Shown piece by piece: positions 1 through 7,367 of a stretch of 9,974 nucleotides of DNA. The position numbers and the translations under genes were made by a program. The stretch covers positions 1 through 9,974 of the forward strand of contig JAEYYE010000305.1 in the NCBI GenBank assembly GCA_023430945.1, in the 5' to 3' direction. Numbering within the stretch: position 1 is the stretch's first letter; every line of letters begins with the position of its first letter. This DNA comes from Bacteroidota bacterium (lineage in GTDB: Bacteria; Bacteroidota; Bacteroidia; Flavobacteriales_F; PHOS-HE28). The notes beneath the pieces were generated by a model. That model made no database searches and was not told where the DNA came from. It saw only the letters and a program-made list of their open reading frames with translations.

Positions 1-54
1 TTGGACCTCACGTGGTACGGTACCTACAAAGAGATGCATGGCGATGAGAAGTGA
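1..54 (+). CDS. C-terminal end of an upstream gene, possibly the cytochrome c (NorC-like) partner of the next gene
   Basis: Reading from base 1 in frame gives 17 codons ending in TGA at 52-54 (…WYGTYKEMHGDEK), with no interruption. The next gene starts inside this tail (ATG at 38 or 44), so the two overlap and are probably translationally coupled. Heme-copper NO reductase subunits of the NorB type are normally encoded directly after a small membrane-anchored c-type cytochrome (NorC). By position this would be that subunit, but the visible residues carry no heme motif, so the assignment is inference from context only. Confidence 0.5.
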   Translation: MDLTWYGTYKEMHGDEK

Positions 55-1462
55 TCGTGGAGCGGCCATAGGATTCGTGGTGCTGGCGGTGGCGTCGCTG
101 TGGGCCGGTGCACTTTTCGGTGTGATCGGATCATGGCAGCATGTGATCCCCGGTGTGATCGATCTGGTGCCGTTCGTGAAGTCGCGTCCGCTGCACGTTT
201 CACTGGTGGTGGCGTGGATCTTCATGGCAGCGATCGGCGGCATCTATTACTATCTGCCACGCATCGTGAACGCGCCGCTGCATTCGCCGCTGCTGGCACG
301 TGTGCATCTTTTTCTCTTCATCGGCACAGGTCTCGCGATCATCGGCTCATATCTCATGGGTCGTTTCGGTGGAAGGGAATATTGGGAATTCCCACCAGCG
401 TTGGGGATCCCGATCGCTTTTTCATGGATCTTGTTCATGTACAATTTCTTCCGCACTGCCGCGAAGAAGAAAGGTCCCTGGCCGGCGTATCTCTGGATGT
501 GGAGCACCGGTCTGGTCTTCTTTCTGTTCACCTACATCGAATCGAATTTCTGGCTGTTGAACTGGGGCGGTGAGAACGTGGTGCGCGATCTCACCATTCA
601 ATGGAAGGCCTACGGTGCGCTCACCGGATCATGGAACATGCTCGTGTATGGTACCGGCATGGTGGTGATGGAGCGGATCACAGGCAACACCGCGATCGCA
701 CGATCGCGGCTCTCGTATCTCATGTTCGCGCTGGGGTTCACGAACCTTTTGTTCGGCTGGGCCCATCATATCTATCCGGTGCCGAGCGCACTCTGGTTGC
801 GCATTCTCGCATATGGCATCAGCATGACCGAATGGATCATCCTCGCCCGCATCATCCGTCAATGGCGTGGAACTGTGAGCGAGGCCCAACGCAACGATCA
901 TTCGCTTCCGTACCGGTTCTTGTTCGCGAGCGAAGTATGGGTCTTCATCAATCTCGGGCTTGCACTGTTGATCTCGATCCCTGCTATCAACCTATTCACG
1001 CACGGCACCCATATCACGGTCGCACACGCCATGGGCAGCACGATCGGCATCAATACCACCATCTTGTTCGCATCGGTGTTGCTCATCGCGAGCGAAATAC
1101 GCCGGGAGGCGCTGGTGGTAAAGGGCCGCAGTTATACAACTACGGGTTACTGGATCTTCAACTCAGCCTTGCTGGTGTTCTTCCTCAGCCTGATCGGCGC
1201 TGGCCTGGTGAAAGGCTGGTACACGGTGATCAGCGATCTGCCATTCCAGGTGATCATGCAGAAGGTCCGGCCTTTCTTGATCGGATTTGCGGTCGCGGGG
1301 ATCGGATTGTTCACCGGTATATCGATGCTTGCTCTCCGGGTGTTCGGCCTTTATGCGTCGCGCGGTAGTTCGCCGTTCAAAGTACTATCGATCGGCAAAG
1401 GTGTGCCGGTCTTTCCAGATGCGCCGATCGGCGTCACCACACCTGCTCCAGAGGAGAAATGA
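38..1462 (+). CDS. NorB/CcoN-like heme-copper oxidase superfamily subunit I (putative nitric oxide reductase or cbb3-type subunit I), atypical ligands
   Basis: This is a 474-residue polytopic inner-membrane protein of the heme-copper oxidase superfamily. Databases would probably name it cbb3-type cytochrome c oxidase subunit I or NorB. Landmarks are RPLH at 50-53 (His53, expected low-spin heme ligand), GREYWEFPP at 112-120, the WAHH pair His243/His244 (active-site metal ligands), Glu265 in the following helix at the place of a NorB active-site glutamate, and THGTHITVAHAMG at 321-333 (His330, expected active-site heme ligand). My ungapped comparison with remembered NorB motifs puts Tyr192 where the third active-site His usually lies, Thr196 at the helix-VI Glu, and Met332 at the second low-spin heme His. 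The length is typical of a single-subunit-I NorB. The start at 38 follows AAAGAG at 28-33; ATG at 44 is an equally good alternative. The gene overlaps the upstream reading frame and abuts nadA. The fold is secure. NO versus O2 as substrate is not decided. Confidence 0.85.
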   Translation: MAMRSDRGAAIGFVVLAVASLWAGALFGVIGSWQHVIPGVIDLVPFVKSRPLHVSLVVAWIFMAAIGGIYYYLPRIVNAPLHSPLLARVHLFLFIGTGLAIIGSYLMGRFGGREYWEFPPALGIPIAFSWILFMYNFFRTAAKKKGPWPAYLWMWSTGLVFFLFTYIESNFWLLNWGGENVVRDLTIQWKAYGALTGSWNMLVYGTGMVVMERITGNTAIARSRLSYLMFALGFTNLLFGWAHHIYPVPSALWLRILAYGISMTEWIILARIIRQWRGTVSEAQRNDHSLPYRFLFASEVWVFINLGLALLISIPAINLFTHGTHITVAHAMGSTIGINTTILFASVLLIASEIRREALVVKGRSYTTTGYWIFNSALLVFFLSLIGAGLVKGWYTVISDLPFQVIMQKVRPFLIGFAVAGIGLFTGISMLALRVFGLYASRGSSPFKVLSIGKGVPVFPDAPIGVTTPAPEEK

Positions 1463-1464
1463 AC

Positions 1465-2451
1465 ATGTCAGGAAGATCCACTGCTTTTGTACCCGAGCCA
1501 TCAACGCTCTCTCCAGATCTGCTGCACGATCATTGGGTGGAGGAGATCCAGCGGCTGAAGAAGGAGCGCAATGCGGTGGTGCTCGCGCATTATTACCAGA
1601 CACCGGAGATCCAGGAATTCGCCGATTTCATCGGTGACAGTCTGGCGCTGGCACAGGCGGCGGATAAGAGCAAGGCCGATGTGATCCTTTTCGCCGGGGT
1701 TCATTTCATGGCGGAGACCGCCAAGATCCTGAATCCGCATCGTACGGTGCTGGTGCCCGACATGGCCGCCGGTTGCTCTCTCGCCGATTCAGCGCCTGCC
1801 GATGCCTTTGCCGACTTCCTTGATCAGCACCCCGGTTTTCAGGTGGTGAGCTATATCAATTGCAGTGCGGCGGTAAAGGCGATGAGCGACATCATTTGCA
1901 CCAGCAGCAATGCGGTGAAGGTGGTGCAAAGTCTTCCGGAAGACCAACCGATCATCTTCGCGCCGGATAAACATCTGGGTGCGTATGTGCAGCGCGTGAC
2001 AGGCCGGCGGATGAAATTGTGGAACGGCGAGTGCGAAGTGCATGCGGAGATCAGCATCGACAAGCTGAAACTGTTGATGGGCAAACATCCGCAGGCGAAA
2101 TTGATCGCGCATCCTGAATGCCCAGCGAACATCCTTGAGGAGGCCGATCATGTGGGATCCACCTCATCGCTCTTGGAATTCGTGCAACGCGATGCCGGCA
2201 ATGAATTCATCGTGGCCACCGAGGCTGGGATCCTGCACAACATGCGACAGCTTGTGCCCGGCAAGAAATTGATACCCGCACCTGCGCATACCAACAACAC
2301 CTGTGCGTGCAGCGAATGTCCTTACATGAAGCTGAACACCGTAAAGAAGGTGCATCATGCATTGAAGTACAACTTGAACGAGATCGTGCTCGAAGAGGAC
2401 ATACGGCTGCGCGCCGAAAAGGCGCTGCGGCGAATGCTTGCCGTGCGATGA
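1465..2451 (+). CDS. nadA: Quinolinate synthase NadA (4Fe-4S)
   Basis: NadA condenses iminoaspartate with dihydroxyacetone phosphate to give quinolinate, the second step of de novo NAD synthesis, in the cytoplasm. Numbered from ATG 1459, the protein has HYYQTPEIQEFADFIGDS at 44-61, GVHFMAETAKIL at 80-91, the first cluster cysteine in AAGCSLAD (Cys106), the second in NGECEVH (Cys192), and the third in the C-terminal CACSECPYMKLNT (most likely Cys287). These match the three ligands of the oxygen-sensitive [4Fe-4S] cluster. Of two in-frame starts, ATG 1459 overlaps the upstream stop as ATGA but lies only 2 nt after GAGGAG (1451-1456). ATG 1465 lies 8 nt after it and is preferred on spacing; the length is then 328 aa. 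The C-terminus overlaps nadB by ATGA, indicating co-translation. The identification is very secure. Confidence 0.97.
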   Translation: MSGRSTAFVPEPSTLSPDLLHDHWVEEIQRLKKERNAVVLAHYYQTPEIQEFADFIGDSLALAQAADKSKADVILFAGVHFMAETAKILNPHRTVLVPDMAAGCSLADSAPADAFADFLDQHPGFQVVSYINCSAAVKAMSDIICTSSNAVKVVQSLPEDQPIIFAPDKHLGAYVQRVTGRRMKLWNGECEVHAEISIDKLKLLMGKHPQAKLIAHPECPANILEEADHVGSTSSLLEFVQRDAGNEFIVATEAGILHNMRQLVPGKKLIPAPAHTNNTCACSECPYMKLNTVKKVHHALKYNLNEIVLEEDIRLRAEKALRRMLAVR

Positions 2452-3989
2452 AGAAGGACGTGCTGATCGTTGGTGGCGGCATAGCAGGAATGGCCTATGC
2501 GGTGCGGTTGAAGAAGCGCGATGTCGATCGGCGTTACCGCATCAGGATCCTTTCCAAGGCACCGGTCGATCAAAGCAACTCTTTCGCGGCGCAGGGTGGC
2601 GTGGCGGCCGTGATCGCTTCGCAGGATTCGGTGGAGCAGCATGTGAAGGACACGCTTACGGTAGGCGGTGGCCGCTGCATTCCATCTGTGGTGGAACGGG
2701 TCGTGGAAGAAGGAGCGGAATGCATCAATGAGCTCATACACATGGGAGCGCGTTTCGATGCGGGGAGCGATGGGATCCTGCATCTCACCAATGAAGGCGG
2801 TCATTCATTCCCACGTGTGGTCCATCATCTTGATCGTACCGGTGCGGAGATCGTGCGAACGTTGTTGGCACAAGTGCGCGCATTGGACATTGAGGTGCTG
2901 CCGTGGCAACGTGCGCTCGACCTGTTGACCGTGGAACATCGCGGCACTACGATCTGCACGGGCGTGCGCACCATGCACACACGCAGCGGGCGGATCACCG
3001 ATCACTTTGCATCGGTAGTGGTGCTGGCCACCGGCGGTGCCGGACAGGTGTATCACCACACCACCAACCCGGCAGCGGCCACCGGGGATGGGATCGCGAT
3101 GGCATTACGCGCAGGCGTCCCGGTGCGGGACATGGCGTTCGTACAATTCCATCCAACGGCTCTGTATACGGGAGGGGAGGGTACCGCGGAATTGGTGAGT
3201 GAAGCGGTGCGTGGTGCAGGTGCGATCCTGCGCGATCGGAACGGGATCGCATTCATGAACGAAATACACCCCATGGCCGATCTGGCACCACGCAACGTGG
3301 TGGCCCGGGCGATCCATCGCCGCATGCTTGAAGAAGGATCGAAGCATGTGTGGCTTGACGCTGGCCCGATCGGTGTGGACAGTTTCGCAAGAAGGTTCCC
3401 GGCGATCGCTGCAAGTTGCAATAGACATGGAATAGTTCCAGGTCGTGACATGATACCGGTGATGCCCGCAGCACATTACCTGTGTGGCGGCATTCGCACC
3501 GATGATCGCGGACATACCGCCATGGAAGGATCACTGGCCTTGGGCGAATGTGCGAGCACAGGTCTGCATGGCGCCGATCGGCTCGCCTCGAATTCGTTGC
3601 TGGAAGCGCTGGTGCTTGCAAAACGGGCGGCCGATCATACGATCGCACATACGGCCATCGCTGATGCGCGAAAGATGCCCGCCCCACCGGTGATCACGAG
3701 GAAGAGCGATCCATGGATGCAGGAGTTGCGATCGCAGATGCGCATGTTGATGACCAGGCATTTGGGGATCATAAGAACTCGAGAAGGGATGGCGCAGGCA
3801 AAGAGCTCGATCGAAGTGATCCTGGATGAAGTGAACGCAAGATGGCGATCGGGACCTGTTGATCCTGTGGTGATCGAATTGCGTGATCTGGCGACAGTGG
3901 CGTGGGCGATCGCCGACGGTGCTTTGCGAGAGAAGCAAATTGTGGGAACGCATTGGGTGGAGGAGAAAGCAGATCAGATGATCGGATGA
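2448..3989 (+). CDS. nadB: L-aspartate oxidase NadB (FAD)
   Basis: NadB oxidises L-aspartate to iminoaspartate with O2 or fumarate as acceptor and hands the product to NadA. The 513-residue protein is a flavoprotein of the succinate dehydrogenase/fumarate reductase family. It has an N-terminal dinucleotide-binding GGGIAGMAYA at 9-18, NSFAAQGGVAAV at 44-55, ATGGAGQVYHHTTNP at 194-208, QFHPTALY at 233-240 (substrate-site His235), HYLCGGI at 343-349, and GLHGADRLASNSLLEALV at 372-389 for FAD binding. The C-terminal helical domain runs to the end. The start is ATG 2448, which overlaps the nadA stop (ATGA); the frame stays open upstream to 2307, but that part lies inside nadA and does not look like NadB. 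The stop codon (3987-3989) lies inside an 8-bp tandem repeat, so the last residues depend on repeat phase. nadC is not in the window. Confidence 0.97.
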   Translation: MKKDVLIVGGGIAGMAYAVRLKKRDVDRRYRIRILSKAPVDQSNSFAAQGGVAAVIASQDSVEQHVKDTLTVGGGRCIPSVVERVVEEGAECINELIHMGARFDAGSDGILHLTNEGGHSFPRVVHHLDRTGAEIVRTLLAQVRALDIEVLPWQRALDLLTVEHRGTTICTGVRTMHTRSGRITDHFASVVVLATGGAGQVYHHTTNPAAATGDGIAMALRAGVPVRDMAFVQFHPTALYTGGEGTAELVSEAVRGAGAILRDRNGIAFMNEIHPMADLAPRNVVARAIHRRMLEEGSKHVWLDAGPIGVDSFARRFPAIAASCNRHGIVPGRDMIPVMPAAHYLCGGIRTDDRGHTAMEGSLALGECASTGLHGADRLASNSLLEALVLAKRAADHTIAHTAIADARKMPAPPVITRKSDPWMQELRSQMRMLMTRHLGIIRTREGMAQAKSSIEVILDEVNARWRSGPVDPVVIELRDLATVAWAIADGALREKQIVGTHWVEEKADQMIG

Positions 3990-4015
3990 TCAGATGATCA
4001 GATGATCAGATGATC
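3972..4015. repeat. 8-bp tandem repeat (GATCAGAT)n over the nadB stop codon
   Basis: Five consecutive octamers occur: GATCAGAT (3972-3979), GATCGGAT, then GATCAGAT three times to 4011, followed by a partial GATC at 4012-4015. The nadB TGA at 3987-3989 spans the junction of units two and three. Every unit junction contains ATGATC, so copy-number change would shift the reading frame, but a TGA would still be met within three units. Six GATC sites fall within 44 bp. Confidence 0.9.
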
Positions 4016-4204
4016 GAAGACCGATCCGCATGGATGGAGCAATCCTGCAAGGTTTTCAGTATGTAGCCGGATCGAAGATCTGGGGATCCAATGTGATCGG
4101 CGTTTTTCCGACCCTGAAACGTTCGCAGGCAAGCATTTCAAATAGCACGATCGAAGCACCGATCGTTGGATCACGTACCGATCATTTAACGTGGCGTGAT
4201 GCCC
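3990..4204. other. Gene-free spacer downstream of nadB
   Basis: After the tandem repeat I see no convincing gene, promoter or T-run terminator between about 4016 and 4204. A 97-codon open frame begins at 4030, but its product resembles nothing and it runs through the structured repeat element that follows. The stretch is rich in GATC and CGATCG, like the rest of the window. With the element at 4205-4320 it makes up the 330-bp gap between the convergent nadB and osmC genes. Confidence 0.6.
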
Positions 4205-4320
4205 GCGTTAGGGACATTCGCGGAAAGCCCGGACCCGGCGCATTTGGCCGGGGAGGACTTGAAGCATTGGCCCGACCCCGGCCCGGGTGGGCTTTTGCCA
4301 CGCGGGCCGGGGGAACGCCC
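4205..4320 (-). repeat. Structured repeat element, copy 1 (three stems, 3' of osmC)
   Basis: Read on the minus strand this runs from GGGCGTTCC to TCCCTAACGC. The ends pair as GCGTT/AACGC (4314-4318 with 4205-4209). An inner GC-rich hairpin pairs 4303-4312 with 4276-4285 and continues with 4298-4301 against 4287-4290 around a small loop. A second hairpin pairs CCCGGC with GCCGGG (4247-4252 with 4234-4239) around the loop CAAATGC. Linkers TCGGGC, CAAGTCC, GGGCTTTCCGC and TCCC-ACGC are shared with the copy at 9218-9329, whose stems differ in sequence but still pair. The first base of the element is the last base of the osmC stop codon. A T4 run on the plus strand (4293-4296), after a possible stem at 4270-4292, could also help terminate the nad transcript. 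Confidence 0.8.
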
Positions 4321-4784
4321 TAACCCACCAATACCTGCACCTTGCCACTCTTGTTGGAGTAGATCAGTTTGCCGTTGTAGTGGACCTCCCAGGTCACGGG
4401 CATCGCCTTCTTGAGCATGGCACTTACGCCGCAGAGTTCCGTTTGTGAGCGCTGAACGGCGCGCAATGCATCATCCTGCAAGAGGCTGTCGCCTTGCAGC
4501 CCGTAAATGACGTGAACGTTGGTATAGACCATGGGCCGATCGGTGCTGAGCCCGGCCTCAACCTTGATCTCCATACCGGTGAGGGCCTGGCCTTGCCGGC
4601 GAAGAATGCCGGCCACATCCATGCCCGTGCAGCCGGCGAGCGCGGTGAGCATCAGTGGTTTCGGGATGGGGCCTTCGTCATTCCCGCCAGCGCGCTCCGG
4701 TCCATCCATCACGATGGTGTGGCCGCCGACCAGCGCATTGAACCGCATTCCACCCAGCCACACCGTTTCCACCTCGTGCTTCAT
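4320..4784 (-). CDS. OsmC/Ohr-family thiol peroxidase (redox protein)
   Basis: This is a 154-residue cytoplasmic protein of the OsmC/Ohr family, whose members reduce organic hydroperoxides with a reactive cysteine pair. The two conserved cysteines are present, in ALAGCTGMDV (about residue 52) and TELCGVSAML (about residue 117). The N-terminal strand region GGMRFNALVGGHTIVMDGPERAGG and the GPIPKPLMLTALAGC segment are typical of the YhfA-like OsmC branch. The start at ATG 4784 gives a normal family N-terminus; the frame also allows ATG 4826, which would add 14 residues and run up to the operator. The gene is divergent from the multicopper oxidase and shares the palindrome at 4832-4845. Its stop directly abuts the structured repeat element. 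The physiological substrate cannot be told from sequence. Confidence 0.9.
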   Translation of the reverse strand: MKHEVETVWLGGMRFNALVGGHTIVMDGPERAGGNDEGPIPKPLMLTALAGCTGMDVAGILRRQGQALTGMEIKVEAGLSTDRPMVYTNVHVIYGLQGDSLLQDDALRAVQRSQTELCGVSAMLKKAMPVTWEVHYNGKLIYSNKSGKVQVLVG

Positions 4785-4831
4785 TACGATCGAATAGGAT
4801 CGCAAGGTGCGTCGAAGGCTTCGCATGGATC

Positions 4832-4845
4832 ATGACGTACGTCAT
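4832..4845. promoter_or_regulatory. Palindromic operator 1, candidate Crp/Fnr-family binding site
   Basis: ATGACGTACGTCAT is a perfect 14-bp palindrome between the divergent osmC and multicopper oxidase genes. It shares ATGA-N6-TCATATT with the site at 9777-9794. The TGA half-sites and 6-bp spacer fit the Crp/Fnr superfamily, and such a regulator is encoded at 8386-9144. The centre (4838.5) is 29.5 bp from the first base of the TAGCTTTC box serving the oxidase gene. On the osmC side the same offset gives only a weak box, CACCTTGC (4809-4802, minus strand). Confidence 0.7.
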
Positions 4846-4867
4846 ATTCAGGGCGGATCGTTCCCGA

Positions 4868-4875
4868 TAGCTTTC
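4868..4875 (+). promoter_or_regulatory. Putative -7 promoter box (TAGCTTTC) of the multicopper oxidase operon
   Basis: TAGCTTTC matches the Bacteroidota -7 consensus TAnnTTTG at five of six defined positions. It lies 29.5 bp downstream of the operator centre. A transcription start near 4880 would leave a leader of about 15 nt before ATG 4895. A 10-bp palindrome, TTACCGGTAA (4884-4893), fills most of that leader; its role is unknown. Confidence 0.55.
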
Positions 4876-4894
4876 CGGTCACATTACCGGTAAC

Positions 4895-6541
4895 ATGCTG
4901 CGATCCATACCCCTGCTCTTTCTCGTGATCTCGCTGAACGCCCAGAACCCGATCGCGATACCGCCGTTGATCGAGGCCGATACGTTCCAACTGGATGTAG
5001 GATCGCATACGCACCAATTCTATCCTGGTGTGAATACTGCGACATTCGGTGTCGGTGTTCCGTATCTGGGGCCTACGCTGCTCTTCCATAAAGGAGACAC
5101 GGCACGGCTGCGGGTGAACAACCAGTTGAACGAGGCGACCAACATGCACTGGCATGGGATGAAGGTCCCCGGTGTGATGGATGGCGGTCCACAGCGCGAG
5201 ATCATGCCCGGTGAGCATTGGGATGTGAAGTACAAGGTGGAGAACGATGCGGGTACGTACTGGTATCATCCGCACACGCACATGCAGACGGGCACGCAGG
5301 CCACGAAGGGGATAGCAGGTTTCATCATTGTGCAGGATGATGAGGAAGCCGCGCTGGATCTGCCGCGCACCTATGGTGTGGATGACTTTCCGATCGTGGT
5401 GCAGGATCGGCGCTGGTTGCCGAACGGCAATTTCTCGATCGGACCTTTTGGCGATTCGGTGTTGGTGAACGGTACGCCCAGACCGTACCTGGAAGTACCT
5501 GCGCAGGTTGTGCGCTTGCGTTTGCTGAACGGCAGCAATGCACGCGTGTATGCGTTGGGCTTCGATGATGGCAGAAGCTTCCAGGTGATCGCTGGTGATG
5601 GCGGCCTTTTGAACGCTCCGGTGGAGCGCGATCGCATATGGCTTTCGAACGGTGAGCGTTACGAGGTGCTTCTCGATCTCACAGGAATGGATGGTGACAG
5701 CTTGATGCTGATGAGCTACGGAAGTGAACTGCCGAGCACGGTGCCGGGTGGTTATAACCCGATATGGGAAAGCAGCGTCTTGAACGGGATCGATTTCGAA
5801 GTACTGCGGATCAGGGTGACGGCGCCCACGAGTGATCCAATAACGACCATTCCGGATCAACTAGGATCGGCCCAGGCGCCGCCGCTTTCCGAAGTTCTGC
5901 AGGATCGGTTCAAGGTGTTGAACGGCACCGGCATGGTGGGCATGGGCATGTTCATGATCGATGGGTTGATGTACGATATCGATGTGATCAACGATACCAT
6001 GTTCCTCGGTACCACGGAGACCTGGACGATCATGAACGCGAGCAACATGGCGCATCCGATGCACTTGCACGGCGTCACTTTCCATATCCTTGAACGCAAC
6101 GGTTTGCCGCCGCCGTCGGAGGAGCAAGGCGCGAAGGACGTGATCCTGATCGATTCCGGCGAACAGGTGAAACTGATCATGCGGTTCGAACATCCCACGG
6201 AGGGCTGGCCCTTCATGTACCATTGCCACAACCTGATGCACGAGGACAACATGATGATGCTGCAGTTCGTGGTGATCGATCTGAATACTGCAATGCGATC
6301 ACCGGGCGGAATGCAGGTGCAAGTATTCCCTTCACCGACGAGTGCTTCGATCACATGGAAAAGTCCGTACGCTGTGCGGCAACTGCGGATCACGGATCTG
6401 CAGGGAAGACAGGTGATGCAGAAGGGGATCGATGGATCGGAAAGTGGTGTGGTCGATCTGTCGGATCTCCCAGCAGGTCTGTATTCGATCGAATTGATCG
6501 GCGATCGGCAGCGAGCGATCGGAAGGGTAGTGAAGGAGTAG
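4895..6541 (+). CDS. Secreted multicopper oxidase with type IX secretion (Por) C-terminal domain
   Basis: This 548-residue multicopper oxidase is of the CueO/laccase-like, three-cupredoxin kind. These enzymes oxidise Cu(I), other metals or phenols and reduce O2 to water. Residues 1-16 form a signal peptide (LLFLVISLNAQ). All copper motifs are present: HWHG (85-88), HPHTH (125-129), HPMHLHG (387-393), and HCHNLMHEDNM with Cys444 as the type 1 ligand, flanked by His443/His445, then His449 and Met454 as the expected axial ligand. Residues 473-548 form a type A C-terminal sorting domain (VFPSP… LRITDLQGRQV… VDLSDLPAGLYSIEL… GRVVKE), which directs export through the outer membrane by the Por system. 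A Met-rich stretch (MVGMGMFMIDGLMYD, 347-361) lies ahead of the third domain. The gene opens an operon with an MbnP-like lipoprotein, a diheme peroxidase and a Crp-type regulator, so a role in copper or redox defence outside the cell is likely. The substrate is unproven. Confidence 0.93.
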   Translation: MLRSIPLLFLVISLNAQNPIAIPPLIEADTFQLDVGSHTHQFYPGVNTATFGVGVPYLGPTLLFHKGDTARLRVNNQLNEATNMHWHGMKVPGVMDGGPQREIMPGEHWDVKYKVENDAGTYWYHPHTHMQTGTQATKGIAGFIIVQDDEEAALDLPRTYGVDDFPIVVQDRRWLPNGNFSIGPFGDSVLVNGTPRPYLEVPAQVVRLRLLNGSNARVYALGFDDGRSFQVIAGDGGLLNAPVERDRIWLSNGERYEVLLDLTGMDGDSLMLMSYGSELPSTVPGGYNPIWESSVLNGIDFEVLRIRVTAPTSDPITTIPDQLGSAQAPPLSEVLQDRFKVLNGTGMVGMGMFMIDGLMYDIDVINDTMFLGTTETWTIMNASNMAHPMHLHGVTFHILERNGLPPPSEEQGAKDVILIDSGEQVKLIMRFEHPTEGWPFMYHCHNLMHEDNMMMLQFVVIDLNTAMRSPGGMQVQVFPSPTSASITWKSPYAVRQLRITDLQGRQVMQKGIDGSESGVVDLSDLPAGLYSIELIGDRQRAIGRVVKE

Positions 6542-6569
6542 CAATGTCGTTCAACCAAACGTGAACATC

Positions 6570-7367
6570 ATGAACGTCAGTATCGGGGTCTTCAAAACTG
6601 TGCGTCGGTCACGCGCAATCCTACACCTGCTGCGACCAGGCATTCCGATCATGATCTTGATGGCGATGATCTCCGGCTGCAAGAAGGATGATCCTGCGCC
6701 CGATCCCACGCCATCATCTCCACCAACGATCAGCCATCGCATGGAGTTCGTGCATCATGTGGATGGTGATCCGCTCTTGTTCGACAGCCTGATATACGTG
6801 AACGAGGCTGGCCACCAATTCAGCGTTTCCCGTCTCCAGTACTACATCAGTGATATCGTTCTGTACGGAACGGGGAACACTGCGGACCATTCGATCGCTG
6901 GTACGTTCCACATCGATGGAAGGAACGCCTCAACTCTCGATCTGCCCGCGATCCCTTCGGGAACGTACGGCGGGGTTTCATTGGTTCTCGGACTTCCACC
7001 GGATATGAATGTGACCAATGCACTTCCGAATACGATGGAGAACATCGAGATGGCTTGGCCCGAACCGATGGGCGGCGGGTATCATTTCATGAAGTTCGAA
7101 GGCCATTTCATCAACGCGGGATCACAGGCGGGCTATGCGATGCATCTGGGCAGGAACGAGAACCTGCCGCAATGTGATGTATCCGGTGCTTTCGCGATCT
7201 CCAGTACGTCGACGAAGTTGATCTTCCGGTTCAACTTGAACGAGGTGTTCCGATCGCCGCATACATACGATCTATCCAGCGGGAATTATTCCATGGGCAG
7301 CGCGGCGTTGATGGCCCTGCTGCGCGACAATTGCACCGACGTGTTCACCCTGGAAGTACAGCAATGA
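6570..7367 (+). CDS. MbnP-family lipoprotein, likely copper-binding partner of the adjacent diheme enzyme
   Basis: MbnP proteins are periplasmic or envelope copper-binding proteins. In the characterised pair, the diheme enzyme MbnH converts a tryptophan of MbnP to kynurenine, which helps form the copper site. Numbered from GTG 6561, a hydrophobic segment ends in the lipobox ISGC (37-40, lipidated Cys40), followed by a Pro/Asp/Ser linker. Family features follow: MEFVHHVDGDPL (61-72), SRLQYYISDIVLY (90-102), SGTYGGVSLVLGLP (133-146), the WPEP…GGGYHFMKFEGHF segment (166-183), and the C-terminal FNLNEVF (224-230). Trp166 is the only tryptophan and lies where the family has its conserved Trp. I prefer ATG 6570 over GTG 6561 as start. 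The gene lies 28 nt after the oxidase and overlaps the diheme gene by ATGA. The n-region before the signal is long and basic (RRSR). Confidence 0.85.
   Translation: MNVSIGVFKTVRRSRAILHLLRPGIPIMILMAMISGCKKDDPAPDPTPSSPPTISHRMEFVHHVDGDPLLFDSLIYVNEAGHQFSVSRLQYYISDIVLYGTGNTADHSIAGTFHIDGRNASTLDLPAIPSGTYGGVSLVLGLPPDMNVTNALPNTMENIEMAWPEPMGGGYHFMKFEGHFINAGSQAGYAMHLGRNENLPQCDVSGAFAISSTSTKLIFRFNLNEVFRSPHTYDLSSGNYSMGSAALMALLRDNCTDVFTLEVQQ

Noticed and set aside
2307..2447. Upstream in-frame extension of nadB
   Set aside because: These 47 codons lie inside nadA in another frame and do not resemble the NadB N-terminus; ATG 2448 begins directly before the dinucleotide-binding motif.
4270..4296. Simple rho-independent terminator for nadB
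   Set aside because: A GC-rich stem followed by only TTTT is visible, but the same bases are better explained as part of the covarying repeat element. Termination may be a by-product, so I did not list a separate terminator.
4030..4323. 97-codon plus-strand open frame in the nadB-osmC gap
   Set aside because: It has no resemblance to a known protein, ends in Pro/Gly/Arg-rich sequence, and runs through the structured repeat element.
4784..5860. Long open frame (358 codons) on the minus strand opposite the multicopper oxidase
   Set aside because: The product is His/Arg/Gln-rich with no recognisable domain, and it lies wholly antisense to a clear enzyme gene. Its openness follows from codon bias of the real gene.
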